From contig RDYL01000002.1 of the NCBI GenBank assembly GCA_004293165.1, positions 784,928-848,927 on the forward strand: a stretch of DNA of 64,000 nt, in the 5' to 3' direction. Source of the stretch: Flavobacteriia bacterium. Its GTDB lineage: Bacteria > Bacteroidota > Bacteroidia > Flavobacteriales > Flavobacteriaceae. Shown here one piece after another: positions 63,409-64,000 of this stretch. A program made the position numbers and the translations under genes. Each line of letters starts with the position of its first letter. Position 1 is the stretch's first letter. Under the pieces are notes generated by a model. The model was not told where the DNA came from. It ran no database searches and saw nothing but the letters and a program-made list of their open reading frames with translations.

Positions 63409-63630
63409 TTATAAATCAACTTCTTTAAGCAATTCTGACATTTTAATGTTTAATGCAATGCAGATTTTTGAGAATATTGTTATAGAGAAATTTTGATTAC
63501 CTTCTAATATTCTACGTATACTTTTTTCGTCAATATCACAAGCTGAAGCAAACTCTAAGTTAGTTTTGAACTTCGCTTTAGCTTTGTTTTTTATTAGATT
63601 GCCTAGTTTTTGTAATTGCTCTTTTGACAT
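63409..63630 (-). CDS. Small XRE-type helix-turn-helix regulator
   Basis: From ATG 63630 the protein is 73 residues; a TTG two codons upstream is less likely. The single domain has the lambda-repressor-like helix-turn-helix pattern: NLEFASACDIDEKSIRRILEGNQNFSITIFSKICIALNIKMSELL. Such small proteins repress or activate nearby promoters. The divergent gene is a LamG-type secreted protein, and a perfect 26-base palindrome at 63658-63683 lies between the two starts. Its own regulation through that site is therefore likely. Confidence 0.85.
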   Translation of the reverse strand: MSKEQLQKLGNLIKNKAKAKFKTNLEFASACDIDEKSIRRILEGNQNFSITIFSKICIALNIKMSELLKEVDL

Positions 63631-63657
63631 AGTCAAAATTCAATCAATGTAATTATA

Positions 63658-63683
63658 AATAATCGGCATATATGCCGATTATT
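63658..63683. promoter_or_regulatory. Perfect 26-base palindrome, candidate operator
   Basis: AATAATCGGCATA is followed directly by its exact complement. The centre lies about 25-30 bases upstream of the -7 box of the LamG gene and about 40 bases from the HTH start, so it covers the -33 region on both sides. Confidence 0.65.
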
Positions 63684-63694
63684 AATTTTTTTCA

Positions 63695-63702
63695 TACATT
63701 TG
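63695..63702 (+). promoter_or_regulatory. -7 box of the LamG-type gene
   Basis: TACATTTG matches TAnnTTTG exactly, 35 bases before ATG 63738. The usual -33 position falls next to the palindrome and has no TTG, so an activator may be needed. Confidence 0.6.
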
Positions 63703-63737
63703 TCTAATTAATTTATAATCAACTAAATAAATTTATA

Positions 63738-64000
63738 ATGAAAAAAATAATTCTTTTATTAACGATAGGTGTCGCTTTAACTACCCAAACACTTTTAGCG
63801 CAAGTGCCTTCTTATGTTCCTTCTAATGGCTTAGTGGCTTATTGGCCCTTTAGTGGGAATGCTAATGATCAAAGTGGGAATGGGAATAATGGTACTGTTA
63901 ATGGTGCTACTTTAACTACGGATAGATTTGGAAATAGCAATAGTGCTTATAACTTTGCTGAAAATCAACAAATTACTATACCAAATTCTGCTGACCAAAA
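63738..64000 (+). CDS. LamG/concanavalin-like secreted protein (3' end outside window)
   Basis: Only the first 87 codons are visible. A signal peptide (LLLTIGVALTTQTLLAQ, about residues 1-22) is followed by SNGLVAYWPFSGNANDQSGNGNNGTVNG and TDRFGNSNSAYNF. This is the start of a LamG/laminin-G-like carbohydrate-binding domain as found in large Flavobacterium surface proteins. Such proteins usually end in a T9SS sorting domain, which cannot be checked here. The promoter carries a -7 box and the palindrome shared with the divergent HTH gene. Confidence 0.85.
   Translation, partial: MKKIILLLTIGVALTTQTLLAQVPSYVPSNGLVAYWPFSGNANDQSGNGNNGTVNGATLTTDRFGNSNSAYNFAENQQITIPNSADQ

Noticed and set aside
63060..63419. 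119-codon minus-strand frame over the tRNA genes
   Set aside because: It is the complement of two tRNAs; such frames are a known annotation artefact.

Overview
The window is a stretch of a low-GC chromosome from a Bacteroidota member, almost certainly Flavobacteriaceae and most like Flavobacterium. This rests on content (sprA, a RemB-like protein, a PorP/SprF protein and a PorG-like barrel of the gliding/type IX secretion machinery; a FolK-deoxynucleoside kinase fusion; DUF4403 and DUF6089 proteins; a GH3 protein) and on promoters: many genes are preceded by the Bacteroidota -7 box TAnnTTTG rather than an E. coli -10 box. Names come from motif and family recognition by eye; no database search was run.

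Layout. 1-1558: end of a MaeB-type malic enzyme, then ruvA. 1562-8788: the giant sprA. 8929-14235: gcvH, a VanZ-like gene, two TonB-type proteins, deoC and a RemB-like barrel protein. 14311-19429: a terminal oxidase operon (heme O synthase, two subunit III-type genes, subunit IV, an SCO-like protein without the metal motif, SCO, DUF420, a small CxxC membrane protein). 19494-24522: DUF4403 lipoprotein, TolC-type protein and efflux adaptor, tsaB. 24524-30769: MscS channel, PiT phosphate transporter with a PhoU-like tail, Nfu protein with duplicated N-domain, PorP/SprF protein, gamma carbonic anhydrase. 30766-39038, minus strand: CBS protein, nadK, PorG-like gene, uppS, bamA and two OmpH/Skp-like chaperones, then murI; an envelope biogenesis block. 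39132-43987: pdxJ, a hydrolase, a FadL-type porin, a GDSL lipoprotein, a small membrane protein. 44089-47550: tig, clpP, clpX.

47625-51293 is the accessory-looking part. It holds an Asp-rich lipoprotein, a two-gene probable restriction-modification locus (EcoRI-family adenine methylase overlapping by 4 bases with a DUF262-HNH protein) and a 464-base gene-free region upstream. That region contains a Bacteroidota -7 box on the methylase strand and a nested imperfect hairpin of about 140 bases whose G-U pairs fit only an RNA of that same strand. This leader plus methylase plus DUF262-HNH unit is my best candidate for an undescribed system. A 55-residue lipoprotein and a GH3 gene follow.

51296-63005: GH3, DUF2797, AsmA-like, sppA, FolK-kinase fusion, an RNA methyltransferase and mutS. 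63082-64000: a tRNA-Gly/tRNA-Leu operon behind a good promoter, then a small HTH regulator divergent from a cut-off LamG-type secreted protein, with a perfect 26-base palindrome between them.
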